From Haliclona indistincta (lineage: Eukaryota > Porifera > Demospongiae > Haplosclerida > Chalinidae): a stretch of 64,000 nt of DNA. Shown in pieces: positions 1-10,839 of the stretch. A program made the position numbers and the translations under genes. Within the stretch, counting starts at the first letter, position 1, and each line of letters starts with the position of its first letter. The stretch spans positions 489,965 through 553,964 of the forward strand of contig OZ024792.1 of NCBI GenBank assembly GCA_964017065.1, in the 5' to 3' direction. The notes beneath the pieces are model-generated. The model did not search any database, had not been told where the DNA came from, and saw only the letters and a list, made by a program, of their open reading frames with translations.

Positions 1-130
1 GCACGAAACGTCCTTTGCACATGCGCAATAGCTAGAAATAATACTAAAAAGTTACTTAACTAGCTATTGCGCATGTGCAAAGGACGTTTCGTGCACAACA
101 CATTTTGCAAGATTTATTAAAACCGCAGTA
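1..130. mobile_element. Palindromic MITE, left end cut by window start
   Basis: Bases 1-35 and 61-94 are near-perfect inverted repeats (GCACGAAACGTCC...CTAG and its complement). The outer arm continues to CCGCAGTA at 130. A full copy of the same element lies at 53664-53828, which shows that this copy has lost its outer left arm to the window edge. The terminal TA fits a TA target site as in Tc1/mariner-type MITEs. It has no coding capacity. Confidence 0.85.
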
Positions 131-673
131 GAGCAGGCCTGGGTACGAGGCTACTTAACCCTTTAACCCCTAATGACGCCTTTTGGCGTCATAATTAGTA
201 CCACCCACATTGGACATCATAAATAGTGTGTAGAGTGCCTCAGAAATCTCAAATTAAGCCAAAGTGTAGAATGGGAATTTTCCTTAAAAAAACAAAATTG
301 TTTCTCGCACTTATTCAACAAAAACATTACTATGACAGAAGATTGACGTAGGTTGTATCCCGCAAAGCGGAACCGAAAGGCGCCAAGCGGCGAGACGAAT
401 TTTTTTGCACTTTTTTGGCTTCAGGATGCCCGGAAACGCACACTTTGCATTGACTATGGTCTAAACTGTCCTGTTTGCTCACCTGGACACCACCAGGTTT
501 TTGTATCATTCACCATGGCTAGTCGAAGACCAAAATCAGCTGAAAATGACGAGGCCGCAACACTTAAGTGGCTTCAGTTCCGAAGTGGGAGTGGCCAACT
601 TGGAGTTTAGCACATGGTCGTAAAATTTTATATGCCAGGAGAAGAGGGTGCTAGTTGGCAGGGAACGAGGCTA
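131..673. other. Intergenic stretch, no recognisable gene
   Basis: Nothing recognisable was found. There is an 85-codon open stretch at 353-610 without a plausible start or a familiar domain. It lies between the MITE and the outer inverted-repeat element. Confidence 0.5.
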
Positions 674-917
674 GGGTCCGCAATGAAAAAATCGACTGTC
701 ACAGATTCAGCGCGATTGCGTCTCAGCGTGTAGAGTGGGTTGACCCGAACATAGAACAGGTAAAGAGAGAAGCGCCAAGTCCTTCCTTTTTGCAGGAAAA
801 ACAAAAATACTTAAAATAACGTGGGCGGAGCTAGCCAATCGCAATTAAAATGCTTTTTATTCGAACAACATTCAACGCCGAAGCTAAGTGATGTTCGTAA
901 AGACGCTCAGAATCATA

Positions 918-1946
918 CTTTTTTTTAATATTTGGCATAGGCCTGGATACATACAATAGCAAAAAAATGCTAACACGAGGTATGCACCCCAAATAACAAA
1001 AAATTACACTAAAATTATAAGTATACAGTAACACACAGCACAAAAATTAAGTTTTGGTACATTTTTTAAAAGACGAAAAGTTAGATAAAGAAACAACATC
1101 ATAACTTAAACTGTTCCAAAGTTTAGTTGAAGAGGGAAAAAAGAACCGGAGAATTGATTAGATTTGGATGGATAGCTGGCGATGCTCACTGAAGGAATGG
1201 TGTGATCTAGTTGAATACGGACTAGAATCGAAACGTATGGGAGCATCGGGGAAGTCTACCATTGAATAAACAATTTTATAAAGAGTACAAATCTTTAGAT
1301 GGGCCCTCCTATCTTGAAGAGAAGCAAGTTTGTTTGAGAAAGAAGTAGGTCGTAAGATGCATCCCAACTTTTAGTACAGGCTCTAAGAGCAAATTTTTGG
1401 ACAGACTCTAAGGCAGCAATGTCTTTCTTGAGGTGCGGGTCCCATACCTGGCAGGCATACTCAAGATTGGGTCTTCTAAAAGCTTTGTATAAGAGTATAC
1501 AACTGTTGACATCCATGGCTGAAAAGAACTTACGATGAAACAAACCAACAAGCTTTTTAGTTTTGTATTAATGTGGAAAGACCAATTCAGATATGAGGTG
1601 AGAAAATCCCCTAAGTAATTATAGGCTTCAGCTTTTTGTAAGGGAATTCCATCAATAGACAAAGTAACTGGAGGAGCATCAATGCTATGTTTTCTTGAAA
1701 AAACCATAAATTTGCACTTTTGATCATTGAATTGCATGTGAATAGCAGATATCCAGCGGGTGATTGCATCAATATCTTTCTGGAGTAACTCATAGTCTAA
1801 AGGAGTATGAATTGGCCTATATAGAGCCATGCCATCTGCAAAAAGGATTGCAGAGGCCTCCTCCAGGATTACAGAGGAAATACCATCAACATAGATAACA
1901 AATAATAACGGGCCTAAGACCGAGCCCTGGGGAACCCCGGATACAA
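918..1946 (-). mobile_element. 5'-truncated LINE (reverse transcriptase fragment)
   Basis: On the minus strand the sequence encodes the palm of a non-LTR reverse transcriptase: SGVPQGSVLGPLLFVIYVD, then an ILFADGMALY box where FADD is expected, and later motifs such as the YNYLGDFL stretch and YACQVWDPHL. The second catalytic Asp is replaced by Gly, and the frame shifts near 1540. The element is therefore dead. A poly(T) run at 919-926 is its poly(A) tail. Its 5' end falls exactly where the host inverted repeat resumes (1947), typical of 5' truncation during target-primed reverse transcription. The class resembles jockey/CR1-type LINEs; the exact clade is not assignable by eye. Confidence 0.8.
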
Positions 1947-2015
1947 CTTTCAAGAATTCCGAGGTCTTGGACGTCGCAGCGTCCTTCGTGTGTTGTTTCC
2001 AGGTCATAATTTGAA

Positions 2016-2341
2016 AGGGGGCGGGGCTCCCGAAATGGTGAAAAAAACTCTTTGGGCTCGAGCGCCTTTGTACATTGTGCTGCAGCAACCCTATTGCAGA
2101 TTTAACTAAGTTAGGTGACAATGTATCTACATAGCAAGTTTTATGACGTTTATGCATTTCCTTCCATCTGGCTATTTTTTGAGCCAGATGGAAGGAAGCA
2201 TGTAAAGTTTATAACATTTGCTGTGCAGATATATTGTCACCTAACTTAGTTAAATCTGCAATAGGGTTGCTGCAGCACAATGTGCAAAAGCGCTCGAGCC
2301 CAAATAGTATTTTCTCGCATTCTCGGGAGCCCGCCCCCCCC
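2016..2341. mobile_element. Near-perfect palindromic MITE
   Basis: Arms of about 160 bp (2016-2178 and 2182-2341) are inverse copies: GGGCGGGGCTCCCGA at the left and its complement at the right, meeting at the centre near TGGCTATTTTTTGAGCCA (about 2170-2187). It is non-coding. It sits inside the outer inverted-repeat element, immediately before the poly(T) of the second LINE. Confidence 0.75.
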
Positions 2342-3390
2342 CTTTTTTTTTTTTTTTAATAGTTTAGCAAATTGCATGGACACACAAATAGCAATGCATG
2401 CTAATACAAGGTGTGTACCCAAATGAATAAACAAATTAATTAAGTATACAAAGATGATAGAATAGCATGAGTCCAGATACATGAAAGAAGTCACCGATCA
2501 GTAGCCACAAGTATAGATAGTTATTATTATTATTATTATTCTGGCTTTACAGTACACACAATAATATATGATGAATCAAGGTCAAAAAGTGTGACTGAAG
2601 GACTGACTCAATGAGACAGCCTGGAAAAAAAATTATCCGGATCGAACAAAGTTAGGCTTGTTAGAGAAAGCAGAGAGACAGTTAGTACATGGACATGATA
2701 CATGAAAAGAGCATGGATCAGCAGGATTGTAATGCTCGAGGAAATAAGTCCAAAAGTAATCTTTGATAAGAGATATAGTTGCCGACGTAGAAATGTTTTG
2801 GTCAAAAACAGGCAGACAATTCCAAAGACGGGGTAATCGCTTAAAATAAAAGTGAGAAGAAAGTGTAGAAGAACAACGAGAGTGATTGAGCTTGTGACTT
2901 GAGGAGGAACGAGTGTTTGATGAACAGAAACTAACATAGTCAAGGATATCAAAAGCAGAAGTTGGAGAGCGAAGAGATTTTAAAAAGAACAGAATGTCAT
3001 TTAGCTCCATAACCATAGATAGTGGCAATAGTTTTAATGAAATCAGCCTAGATTTATAGTCAGAGCTGTAATCATTCAACAAGTACTTACTGGCCCTCCG
3101 CTGAACTCTCTCTAAGAGCTTGATATCCTTGCTAAGATGTGGTCTCCAGATAACTGAACAGTACAACAAGTGAGATCTCACAAGTGAGATGTATAACGAT
3201 TTTTTGTTGAAGACGGAGAGAGTATCACTGAAACTTCGACGAATGAGACCCAGCATTTTATAGGCCTTAGAAGTAATAAGATGGATATGGTCAGACCATG
3301 AAAGTGTGTCAGAAATCAGAACTCCCAGATCACGAGTAGATTTAACTAATGGAATCTCCACACCACTAATGAAATGTGAAGGAGGAGCTG
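2342..3390 (-). mobile_element. Second LINE 3' fragment
   Basis: A poly(T) run at about 2341-2358 marks the 3' end on the minus strand. The minus frame from 3361 to 2633 reads DLGVLISDTLSWSDHI, then LLYCSVIWRPHLSKDI and RLPRLWNCLP, the usual thumb and C-terminal region of a LINE reverse transcriptase. The catalytic palm is absent, so it is 5' truncated. Its 3' UTR resembles that of the LINE at 918-1946, suggesting the same family. The right limit is approximate. Confidence 0.7.
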
Positions 3391-4089
3391 AAATGTGAAG
3401 GAGGAGTTAGAAGAGGTCAGCCACGAATATAGTAATAGTAGAGAGGTAGAATCAAACAAAGTTAGGTGAACAGGTCAGTAAACAAGAGAACAGTAGAACA
3501 GCAAGAGGTCAAACAAGTACAGGCTTAGCAAGAGGTCAACAATTAAGTACAGGCTTAGTAGAGTTTAGAAGGCGATGAGGGCAGGAACATTCAATGAAGA
3601 GAAAGAATTAGAATAAAAGATAGACCCTTTCAAATTATGACTTGGAAACAACACACGAAGGACGCTGCGACGTCCAAGACCTCGGAATTCTTGAAAGTAT
3701 GATTCTGAGCGTCCTTACGAACATCACTAAGCTTCGGCGTTGAAAGTTGTTCAAATAAAAAGCATTTTAATTGCGATTGGCTAGCTCCGCCCACGCTTTT
3801 TGAAGTCTTTGTTTTTCCTGCAAAAAGGAAGGACTTGGCGCTTCTCTCCTTACCTGTTCTATGTTCGGGTCAACCCACTTTACACGCTGAGACGCAATCC
3901 CGCTGAATCTGTGACAGTCGATTTTTTCATTGCGGACCCTAACTCTAGTTAGACAACTCTCACTTTTAAGCCAGGAAAACCCGAACTATTCTTTCTTGCT
4001 GCCCTTTGCACAATATAATCTACAGTGTCCTAGTCTCGTCCCCAGACCACGCCTTCTTCCGCTAAGCTCGAAGTAGGGTCTGGTTGCAC

Positions 4090-4927
4090 CATAGATACAG
4101 TATACCAACAGGGATTAGCAACGCCGATACATTTTGTATTACGAGCTGATTTACATCCTCGTTACGGGTTAAAAATTAAACGTTGCCTTGCAACGAGCTC
4201 GTTGCTAAGCTAGCTCTTGACGACCGTGCTAAGAAGAGTCACTGGCACGTACGGCACGTTGTCGAGCTCTGGTGATTGACTAGTGCGTTCTTCATACACT
4301 TTGATAGTAAAGGCGACTTGAGTACTGTTTCGTTTTGATCGCTAACCGGCGAATCGGTTGTAGGTTGCAGGACAATCGTTGTAAAACGCTAACAAACAGT
4401 TTGTTTACTCTGCTGAAAAGTGGTTGTGTACCTGTTACTAGTTTTTAGTTGTGCTTGGGTCCATTCTTTGCTGATAACATGTTAGTTCGTACATGTCCTC
4501 GTGGAAATAGCGCATTTTCTATTCTCGATCTCACACGGTGCAGCGCTATCACACTAGACAAACTAAGCCGTTCAGCCCTACGGTACGGGTCTTTGTGTAC
4601 CTCTTCTGACAATAGATACACTCTGGCTGATCTTGTTTTCAGTTTATCCTCGAGAAGAAAGGCTGTTCTATGGAACCAACTGTGCTGAAAGAAGATCTTG
4701 CTTCTAACATTGGCTTTCTCGTGCTTTGAATCCTTCGTTGTACTGACAATTTTCCTGCCTTCGCGCTACAGCAGTCCTACTCACACACGCGATTAGTCAA
4801 GCCATGCTATTTGGCGGGCCCTACTCTTCGCACGCTGTGCTCTAACACGTTGAAAATTTAACCCGTAACGCGGATGTAGTTGAAATTCCTGTCCGTTGCT
4901 AATCCCTGTGAGTATATTGTATCTATG
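4090..4927. mobile_element. Non-autonomous inverted-repeat element inside the helicase element's left end
   Basis: It has ends CATAGATAC and GTATCTATG with arms of about 80 bp (GGGATTAGCAACG and ACGGGTTAAA are shared in inverse). It is flanked by (G)GTTGCAC on both sides, a 7-8-bp target duplication, and interrupts the inverted repeat of the 4031-7294 element, so it is younger. A 79-codon open stretch at 4449-4688 matches nothing I know. The 7-8-bp duplication is compatible with hAT-like mobilisation. Confidence 0.75.
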
Positions 4928-5070
4928 GTTGCACGAAGGCCAAATCTTGGGTCAATGACGTTTCATTCTCTGAATCTGGGAATACCAATCAGATTACAGT
5001 ATTTTAATAAATTCACATGACTTGCACGCGCGGCCGCGCCTACCTTCACTACTAATACCTCCCACTAAAC

Positions 5071-6745
5071 ATGGCTTACTCCAAGAGTGTTATTCTATCG
5101 TCCATAGTCAAGAGCGCTGAACAGCTAGGCTACTCATGTTTGTCACCCGAACAGCAAGAAGTGGTTGTCAATTTTGTGTCTGGGCGTGATGTGTTTGTCT
5201 CTCTCCCGACGGGTGCCGGAAAGTCTCTCTGTTATCTTCTTCTACCTTTCACCTTTAATCGTCTTCGTAACAGTAATTCTAGTATAGTTATAGTCGTTTC
5301 GCCTTTAAAGAGTTTAATGGAGGATCAAGTAGCCAAGGCATCTGGGCTTGGCCTTAAATGCGTGTACCTCAGCCAAGGGGATAGATGCAATGATGAGCTA
5401 GTACAGGCTGTGCTTGCTGGTGAATACCAGATCATTTTTCTTAGCCCAGAAGTTCTCTTAACTGAGCTGAGGTGGAGAGAAATGCTTAGGACAGAAGTTT
5501 ATCAGAATAACTTAGTTGGGGTCATAGTAGATGAAGCGCATTGTGTTGAAACATGGTAACTATAATAGATTTTGCACATGTAATGTTACACATTATGCAT
5601 ATACTCACAGGGGAGAAAGGTTTCGTGTTGAGTTTGCTAACATAAGTGAAGTTCGTTCCCTTATTCCTAAATCCACCAGGATAATGGCTCTGACAGCAAC
5701 AGCTACGGTAACAATGAGGCGAGTTATATTATCTACCCTTGATATGAATGGCTGCTACTTAGTGATACGAGATCCTAACAAAATTAATATCAAGTATAGT
5801 GTTCTCAAGCAGGGATGCTTAGATGATATAATTCTACCAATAGTCGATGACCTAAGTTCAAATGGTATTAAAGCGGATCGAACGATCATATTTTGTAGAA
5901 CTTATGTGGATACTCTAGAAGTATTTAAGGGTCTTGTATGCTGTCTCGGTAGACGGGATGCCTTATATGCTCCTCCATCAGATTGCATCCCCATGAATAA
6001 ACTTGGAATGTGTGAAAAATATGATGGCTCTACAGCAACTGACAATCAACAACATATTGTTAAGTCATTTACTCAAGTTGATGGTGTAGTGAGAGTTGTT
6101 GTAGCCACCATCGCTTTTGGGATGGGCCTAGATAGCCCAAATGTGCGCAAGATTATTCATTGGGGTGCACCAGACAAGATTGCGATGTATGTTCAGGAAA
6201 CAGGAAGAGGAGGAAGAGATGGAAAGCTATGCAATGCTGAATTATATTACAAAAGGCTAACGTGCAGTGGTACAATGAAAGATTATTGTAAGAATTCATC
6301 TAAATGTAGAAGGGAAGTGCTTATGGCAGTTTTTACCGACAATTCGGAGATTGCCAAGCCATCACCTCTCCATGCGTGTTGTGATATCTGTGCCAACCAA
6401 TGTACTTGTGTTGATTGCAAGACAACAGAGAGTATTCCTGAAGAGCTTGTCCCTGAACTTGTCAGTTTTGATGCTGAATTTACTGACCATGACACTAGTA
6501 TTCTACATGTTCAACACAGGCTTCACGAGCAGCTTCTACAGTATAGATGTAGTATATGTCCTTCTAATCAAAGTACTGCTTCTATGATGGTCGGAGAGGA
6601 GTTGCTTTCAGGCTTATCAGATCAGCTAATCAAAGACATAGTAGATAGATGTCAGGACATAAAGAGTGTTGGAGATTTATTTGATTTAGGTGTAGGCTCA
6701 GATTATGTAGCATGTGACATTTTAAATTTAATTGATAATGTATAA
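5071..6745 (+). CDS. RecQ-type superfamily II DNA helicase
   Basis: Two exons, 5071-5555 and 5611-6745, join in frame across a 55-nt GT..AG intron and give about 539 residues. Visible motifs are Walker A (LPTGAGKS, about residue 48), VVSPLKSLMEDQ, the DEAH box (VDEAHC, about 154), ALTATAT (motif III), AFGMGLDSPNVRK (motif V), and QETGRGGRDG (motif VI). A RecQ zinc-binding region follows with a CRREVLMAVF stretch and CCDIC. No winged-helix or HRDC domain is evident, so it is shorter than cellular RecQ proteins. RecQ helicases unwind DNA 3' to 5' using ATP. The gene lies wholly inside the inverted-repeat element 4031-7294, so I infer it is element cargo or part of its mobilisation machinery rather than a host repair gene. 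Confidence 0.85.
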
Positions 6746-6791
6746 TTTTCCCAATATTTTGAATTCTAATTACCGTACTGAAAGTACTGTT

Positions 6792-7140
6792 TTATGGGTT
6801 TAAAAACTTCGCAAATTCAGCGTTATTTTTTAATTTCTGCTTTTGAGTAGTGATCCATTTTATGAGCTTGTCTGCGTCAACTGTTTTGGCAATACAAGGT
6901 TCTATGCTTCTGTAGGATGGGTGAACTCGCCCTGGTACATATTCAAACACTCTAGACTTTCTTGACAATTCATCAATAATGAGTTGTTTGTCCTTTTCTG
7001 ATGAATGACGAGTGTGATGTGATGAAGTGGGTGCAATGCCCAACTTCCAGGCGAAGAAAACTCTTTAGCTGATCGCTCATCACTCTTCTACCACTATTAG
7101 GAAGCAGAGATTCTCCACAGACATAGCAAGACTCTGCCAT
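6792..7140 (-). CDS. Small Cys-pair protein of the helicase element
   Basis: It opens at ATG 7140 with MAESCYVCGESLLPNSGRRV, a CxxC pair that could start a zinc finger. About 33 codons later the reading moves to another frame (EKDKQLIIDELSRKSRVF ... RSIEPCIAKTVDADKLIKW) that ends at 6792. A frame change or short intron near 7040 is needed to join them, and I could not place a splice pair with correct phase. The stop lies 46 bp from the helicase stop, tail to tail. Whether it is a functional DNA-binding partner of the element or a decayed transposase start is unknown. Confidence 0.35.
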
Positions 7141-7302
7141 ACTCAATATTTCGCGCAGCTTTCCCGCGGAGAAATTAAAATTCACATGTGATTGTGCGCT
7201 TGACAATTACGTCATTGACCCAAGATTTGGCCTTCGTGCAACCAGACCCTACTTCGAGCTTAGCGGAAGAAGGCGTGGTCTGTGGAAGAGACTACAGTGT
7301 CC

Positions 7303-7929
7303 TGGCTATTACTTGCCCGTTTTACAAGGAAAATGGGTGTACCCACACTCCAATAGCACTTGCCGTATTTGGAACAAAATTATTTCGTACTCGGCAATCA
7401 CGAGAGACCCACATAGGGGTGGGTGGGTGGGTTGTGGGGAAGGCGAGAGGGCGTCAGGTGGCATTTTTTGGCGCTCTGGCAAAAGGAGATGTATCTTCTT
7501 CCATCGCTCTTGCTGGTAGGGGATTTTTGCCGAAATCATGTCCTCTCATTAAATATTCGCCCCTCTGTAACTTACAGACAGAGACCTTTTTGCAAAATCC
7601 CATACATACGTTTCTTCCTTGTGTACCAAAGTTTATGTCTGACATTTTTGTGTGGGTGTGGCATGCTCAGGAAACAAACGCAACTTTTCGTCATTGGGTG
7701 GGGCTTGCTACGCCCACAAGACGAATGGCGACTTTCTTGGGTGATCAGTGTGATTGACCAAGCCTTCAACTAACAGTAGAAACCAAAATATTCGTAATCC
7801 TGATGTTTGGGAATTCCACCCTTAAATCGTTATTAAAGCGCTTTATTTATCAATAAATCGTAACAACCTTTCTTGCTGTATATCTTTTGTCAGGTTCCTT
7901 TTTTATATTATTTTTTGTTATTGTTTCTG
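7303..7929. other. Intergenic, no recognisable gene
   Basis: There are open stretches on both strands, but no domain, and the longest (about 189 codons) contains no familiar motif. It is treated as non-coding flank between the helicase element and the LINE tail. Confidence 0.4.
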
Positions 7930-8052
7930 ATTTTGCTGCTTGACTTTTTCTTCGTTCTTCTTTTGTGTGTCCTGTTTTTCATTGGTTGGCCTTTGTATTA
8001 GCTTTCGCTAGTTGGTCACACCTGCCTTTGGCAAAGATTAAAAAAAAAAAAA
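7930..8052 (+). mobile_element. LINE or SINE 3' tail with poly(A)
   Basis: The sequence ends GCCTTTGGCAAAGATTA followed by a run of A. The same tail occurs inverted at 11848-11960. The two oppositely oriented tails sit at the outer edge of the two satellite arrays. Only the 3' end is present. Confidence 0.6.
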
Positions 8053-9406
8053 CTAACTACAAATATCAGGTAGACTAGGCTATACTAGTGGTGCTACCAT
8101 GCTCAATATCAGGGTAGACTAGGCTATACTAGTGGTGCTACCATGCTCAATATCAGGTAGACTAGGCTATACTAGTGGTGCTACCATGCTCAACATCAGG
8201 GTAGACTAGGCTATACTAGTGGTGCTACCATGCTCAACATCAGGGTAGACTAGGCTATACTAGTGGTGCTACCATGCTCAATATCAGGTAGACTAGGCTA
8301 TACTAGTGGTGCTACCATGCTCAACATCAGGGTAGACTAGGCTATACTAGTGGTGCTACCATGCTCAATATCAGGTAGACTAGGCTATACTAGTGGTGCT
8401 ACCATGCTCAATATCAGGTAGACTAGGCTATATACTAGTGGTGCTACCATGCTCAATATCAGGGTAGACTAGGCTATACTAGTGGTGCTATCATGCTCAA
8501 TACCAGGGTAGACTAGGCTATACTAGTGGTGCTACCATGCTCAATATCAGGTAGACTAGGCTATACTAGTGGTGCTACCATGCTCAATATCAGGTAGACT
8601 AGGCTATACTAGTGGTGCTACCATGCTCAATATCAGGTAGACTAGGCTATATACTAGTGGTGCTACCATGCTCAATATCAGGTAGACTAGGCTATATACT
8701 AGTGGTGCTACCATGCTCAATATCAGGGTAGACTAGGCTATACTAGTGGTGCTACCATGCTCAATATCAGGTAGACTAGGCTATATACTAGTGGTGCTAC
8801 CATGCTCAATATCAGGTAGACTAGGCTATATACTAGTGGTGCTACCATGCTCAATATCAGGGTAGACTAGGCTATACTAGTGGTGCTACCATGCTCAATA
8901 TCAGGGTAGACTAGGCTATACTAGTGGTGCTACCATGCTCAATATCAGGGTAGACTAGGCTATACTAGTGGTGCTACCATGCTCAATATCAGGGTAGACT
9001 AGGCTATACTAGTGGTGCTACCATGCTCAATATCAGGGTAGACTAGGCTATACTAGTGGTGCTACCATGCTCAATATCAGGGTAGACTAGGCTATACTAG
9101 TGGTGTCAATATCAGGTAGACTAGGCTATACTAGTGGTGCTACCATGCTCAATATCAGGGTAGACTAGGCTATACTAGTGGTGTCAATATCAGGTAGACT
9201 AGGCTATACTAGTGGTGCTACCATGCTCAATATCAGGTAGACTAGGCTATATACTAGTGGTGCTACCATGCTCAATATCAGGGTAGACTAGGCTATACTA
9301 GTGGTGCTACCATGCTCAATATCAGGGTAGACTAGGCTATACTAGTGGTGTCAATATCAGGTAGACTAGGCTATATACTAGTGGTGCTACCATGCTCAAT
9401 ATCAGG
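8053..9406. repeat. Satellite array of a 43-45-bp monomer, about 31 copies
   Basis: The monomer is built of ATATCAGGTAGACTAGGCTA then TACTAGTGGTGCTACCATGC. Length variants have an extra G (CAGGGTAG), an extra TA (CTATATACTAG) or a short form lacking GCTACCATGC. Homogeneity is very high. A sister array of about 15 copies lies at 11975-12637, and both arrays run into the same downstream sequence (CTGCCCCTACTCAGCAG). Confidence 0.95.
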
Positions 9407-9521
9407 TTTAACATACTGCCCCTACTCAGCAGTATAGCTAATGAGCTCAGACTTGTCCTCCAGTTACATAGTTACCATTTTTAATATCATGAGGGATTAC
9501 AGGAGAAAAAACGGTTTAGCT

Positions 9522-9712
9522 CTACTGAATGACTAAGGCTCGTACTCTCACACAAATACAGTCCAGGTGAAGGTATTGTGTGTTAGTAGCGGGTGAGATA
9601 AGGGAGGAGTGGGAGATGAACTTATAATATCCAGTAGCATTTCCATACTCTCCTGTAGCAACTCTATAAAAATCAATGTTCGTATCAATAGAGCATGTTC
9701 CCTTGTATGTCA
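9522..9712 (-). pseudogene. Truncated copy of the TRAF gene 3' end
   Basis: Positions 9407-9712 closely match 12636-12955, which covers the spacer, stop codon and last about 60 codons of the two-MATH TRAF gene. Similarity ends abruptly at about 9712. It carries small changes, including a 3-nt deletion. No RING or other MATH sequence follows, so it is a duplicated scrap copied together with the satellite array. Confidence 0.8.
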
Positions 9713-10839
9713 GATAGTATCACATCTTCCAGTGCACTTTTGGTATGGAATGTATAGACAAAATAACTAAAGCAGTTCAGGTGATAATCTAGTCCATAAC
9801 TATACCAGTTACACATTATGCTCATGTTATAAATCCTTGATTGCTGGATCATGGATTTCCCGCGTCTCTTTCTGTAACGAGACTCGAACCAACATGACTG
9901 TCCCGAATACAGGAACAGCTTGAAGGATTTAAATTTGTTTTTTTTTTAAGTGGATGGAAAGGGGAGATCATCTTTGTTCATCCACATGATCAATCTATTC
10001 ATCTCACAAACCCCATTTTATACAAGGAAAAAGTTTTGTCTGTTTTCAATCATTCGTGAGGATTCTCGTGACTATCCTGGTAAGCAGTGGTCAACGGAAG
10101 TGAACCCGGTCTCAGAGCGAGACTTTGCTGGCAACTGGGAAGGTACTACTATCACCTACTCTATCTCTGATCCTGTGCCAACTCGGCTTCAGTGGGGATG
10201 GGAGGGTCACCATGTGTTCTATTTACCTGTTACTATTAGCTGCCCGGCTGAGGTCATTGATGGAGTTGTAATGACTATAGTGTTGAGTGTTCAACTGGAT
10301 GGTAACTGACACAGTAATGGACACCAGATGATGGTCAGATATGATGATAATGGTTCTTTGGTATCAATAACACTCGATTTACTAGAGCTCAAGAACTGAA
10401 CATTAATATGCATTGTAAGGATCAATGTTATCATGGAGTATGTGGTAAAATGCCTCATTTCAATTATTAACTATCTCGACTGCTAATGGATGATATAGGG
10501 ATATGGTAGAGTAGCAATGAAGCCACGTGTCCATCATAGCATAAACCAACGAGGTCAAGGCACTATGGAGGGCCAGACTGAACATTGGCACAAAGTGTAA
10601 CTCTATAGACTTCGCAAACCATTCATTCAGTAGGGACTGTCATGCTGACATTTAGCAAGTGATTCCTACCAGTACAGGGGTGGATCTAGCAAAGGGGGCA
10701 ATCATTGCATGTCATTTTCTTTTAGAAATAAGAGGACAATAGTGTGCTGGTAATTACAGTCTTAATGGCTACACTAGAGTTCAAGGGTCATTTTACTACA
10801 ACTGACCAGCTATAGTCGGGTTCGGTCTATTGCCAAATT
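9713..10839. other. Intergenic, no recognised gene
   Basis: A 119-codon open stretch at 9950-10309 (with DFAGNWEGTTITYSISDPVP) lacks an ATG start and a recognised domain. It could be a stray exon. Nothing else is supported. Confidence 0.35.

Larger units (their letters stand above)
674..3939. mobile_element. Long inverted-repeat element with nested insertions
   Basis: The ends are TA-GGGTCCGCAATGAAAA and its complement followed by TA, which suggests a TA target duplication. The outer left arm (674 to 917) matches the right arm (about 3697-3939) in inverse. The match resumes at 1947-2015 against about 3629-3696, so the left arm was split by the LINE at 918-1946. No transposase reading frame survives inside; the interior holds two LINE fragments, a MITE and unassigned sequence at 3390-3628. 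It is best read as a non-autonomous inverted-repeat element that became an insertion trap. Confidence 0.75.
4031..7294. mobile_element. Inverted-repeat element carrying a RecQ helicase
   Basis: The ends are TAGTCTCGTCCCCAGACCAC at the left and its complement, with two changes, at the right. Both are flanked by the same 8 bases, CAGTGTCC (4023-4030 and 7295-7302). The inverted repeats extend about 100 bp each (left 4031-4089 plus 4935-4961 around a later insertion; right about 7200-7294). Inside are a plus-strand RecQ-type helicase and a small minus-strand ORF, converging 46 bp apart. No DDE transposase is recognisable. It may be a non-autonomous carrier or an element whose transposase was lost. 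From memory, some Academ-type elements encode superfamily II helicases, but their target duplications are shorter. Confidence 0.75.

Noticed and set aside
7188..7757. A 189-codon plus-strand gene
   Set aside because: It overlaps the inverted repeat end of the helicase element, has no ATG-supported start or domain, and overlaps equally open frames on both strands.
8053..9406. A CRISPR-like array
   Set aside because: Units are contiguous, head-to-tail, with no unique spacers; this is a satellite in an animal genome.
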